A stretch of DNA of 64,000 bases, from assembly GCA_963921935.1 (NCBI GenBank), contig OY998179.1, forward strand, positions 24,301,114 to 24,365,113. The letters run 5' to 3'. The translations under genes and the position numbers were made by a program. This document shows, in pieces, positions 63,032-64,000 of this stretch. Position 1 is the first letter of the stretch. Every line of letters begins with the position of its first letter. The DNA is from Galeruca laticollis (taxonomy: Eukaryota; Arthropoda; Insecta; Coleoptera; Chrysomelidae). The notes beneath the pieces were generated by a model. It saw only the letters and a program-made list of their open reading frames with translations, searched no databases and was not told where the DNA came from.

Positions 63032-64000
63032 TTGGCATGCTATGTTCGTGAAGAATTTAATAAATCGAATAATTTGTCCATCAAATAAATTAATTCTGCA
63101 GTTGCGGCTACTGCAGCAGGGAGCACACCAAACGTAGATAGAAACTAATACCTACAGCATCAAATTCACTTAGTACGTGTGTCGCTAACTTTACCTCCAT
63201 CTTTTCAAAGTTATTTGGATGAATGTGAGAGACAGTAAGTATTGGTGCTTCGTTAATCTGATACTGCTTGTCAAGATTATAATATTTTACAATATGATAT
63301 TGATATATGATGTTGATATTGTGCTGGTGTAACATTTGCTATAGTATTTTCTTGAGCAGTTTTAAGTTGAATTCTACATTCTTCAAGCTTCCTCTTCAAA
63401 TGTACAGTTTCATTGCGCACAACTTTGATTAATTTTCCAAGCTTAACTGTTTGAGCTGAAAGTGAATCACTAGTTTGGATTGACAAACTTGGTGATAATT
63501 GTGCTGTTCCTGGTCTAGCTACTTCCTCAGAGACATCCTCTGGTACTATTTCTATTGAAACATTCTGTTTCAAATCAGCTGCAACAACATAAACTTTTAT
63601 TAAATCCATACAACTGCAGAGTTAAAGATTTATAAATCAAAGTCAAAACGTTGACTTTTGTTGCACCTGAAACTAAGATTAATCACCTTATTAAAAATTT
63701 ATAGTTTATAAATACAATGCATAATCCCTACCGTTTTGTAATGTAATATTTTCAATAATGTTGCTTTCCTTTTGAATAGAAGAATAAATAATTATTTTAA
63801 ATCATGTCTTTATTTGGAATCATTCTGTAAACAATGTTGGTAGTCTATTAATTGCTTACCAAAGGTTAGGTTAGGTATCTGCTTCATAATCGCAATAACT
63901 ATGTTCACTTCTCGATGAAGAGCCTTCAAGAATTGGAAATATTGTCGGCTGATCATTTGGTAAAAGGCGCTTTCTGTAGTTTACGACCTCGTATGTGTGT
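63032..64000 (-). pseudogene. P-element/THAP9-like transposase, N-terminal and central parts
   Basis: At the right edge the frame reads NYRKRLLPNDQPTIFPILEG, which fits the end of a THAP zinc-binding domain (the Pro and the FPI/FPF end). After a likely intron, 63277-63609 encodes a Lys/Glu/Gln-rich coiled-coil segment (NETVHLKRKLEECRIQLKTA). Then 63108-63335 has EAPILTVSHIHPNNFEKMEV and KLATHVLSEFDAVGISFYL, typical of P transposase (family: KM-V-K-A-QVLS). It breaks up near 63110 and reaches the repeat insertion at 63031. The start codon and the THAP zinc ligands are outside the window. Confidence 0.8.

Larger units (their letters stand above)
60140..64000 (-). mobile_element. P-element-like (THAP) transposon, split by a nested repeat, 5' end off-window
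   Basis: Minus strand. THAP domain end at the right edge, coiled coil (63277-63609), and central P-transposase region (63032-63335). Then the 2-kb repeat insertion, and then the rest of the transposase to its C-terminus (60140-61012). The flanks of the repeat read on from one to the other in the order expected for P transposase. Confidence 0.82.

Noticed and set aside
63870..63895. GGTTAGGTTAGG, which resembles the insect telomere repeat
   Set aside because: Only two units, internal, and the motif is common in insect DNA.

Overview
The window looks like part of a repeat-rich arthropod, most likely insect, nuclear genome. The sequence is AT-rich. Genes are interrupted by short GT/AG introns. 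The transposon families present (piggyBac, hAT, PIF/Harbinger, pogo, mariner-type elements, P-element/THAP, Helitron, Crypton-like, Penelope, Ty3/gypsy with an env remnant, BEL, RTE- and Jockey-type LINEs) fit an insect, but the order cannot be fixed from this sequence. I found no convincing host gene, rRNA, tRNA or CRISPR array. Almost everything that can be named is mobile DNA, much of it nested.

Layout. 1-2.9 kb: decayed Ty3/gypsy pol and gag (minus). 3.2-4.3 kb: pogo-like transposase remnant cut by a truncated copy of a 1-kb repeat. 4.6-6.2 kb: Harbinger 5' end split by Penelope copy 1. 6.2-9.0 kb: Jockey-like LINE. 9.0-12.3 kb: hAT element. 13.2-18.3 kb: Penelope copy 2 inside a ~100-bp tandem repeat, itself split by a complete piggyBac (15365-17927). 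19.15-32.24 kb: a mariner-type element holding a gypsy/errantivirus-like retroelement, which in turn holds an unclassified 0.8-kb insertion, a Helitron, a 39-bp palindrome, a second piggyBac and a second mariner-type element. 34.06-36.73 kb: near-complete Harbinger with two interleaved antisense genes. 37.58-39.94 kb: foldback element carrying a CXC cysteine-rich ORF. 41.1-41.8 kb: Crypton-like tyrosine recombinase remnant. 42.0-44.4 kb: RNase H-bearing LINE with exact target duplications. 44.4-45.8 kb: IS630-like transposase remnant. 47.5-52.4 kb: mariner-type element split by an intact pogo-like element. 54.2-57.8 kb: BEL integrase, RTE LINE and an internally inverted Penelope copy 3. 60.1-64.0 kb: P-element-like THAP transposase split by a 2-kb nested tandem repeat.

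Two elements look potentially autonomous by eye: the first piggyBac (three exons, TIRs, TTAA) and the pogo-like element (two exons, TIRs, TA, C-terminal PHD finger). The Harbinger has one nonsense codon in its transposase and an intact MADF gene. The most unusual items are the 39-bp perfect palindrome with a perfect 8-bp duplication and its empty site in the sister LTR, the interleaved Harbinger gene pair, the mobile nested repeat, the CXC foldback element, and hammerhead-ribozyme-like motifs in the Penelope terminal repeats. All boundaries were read by eye. No alignments or database searches were run.
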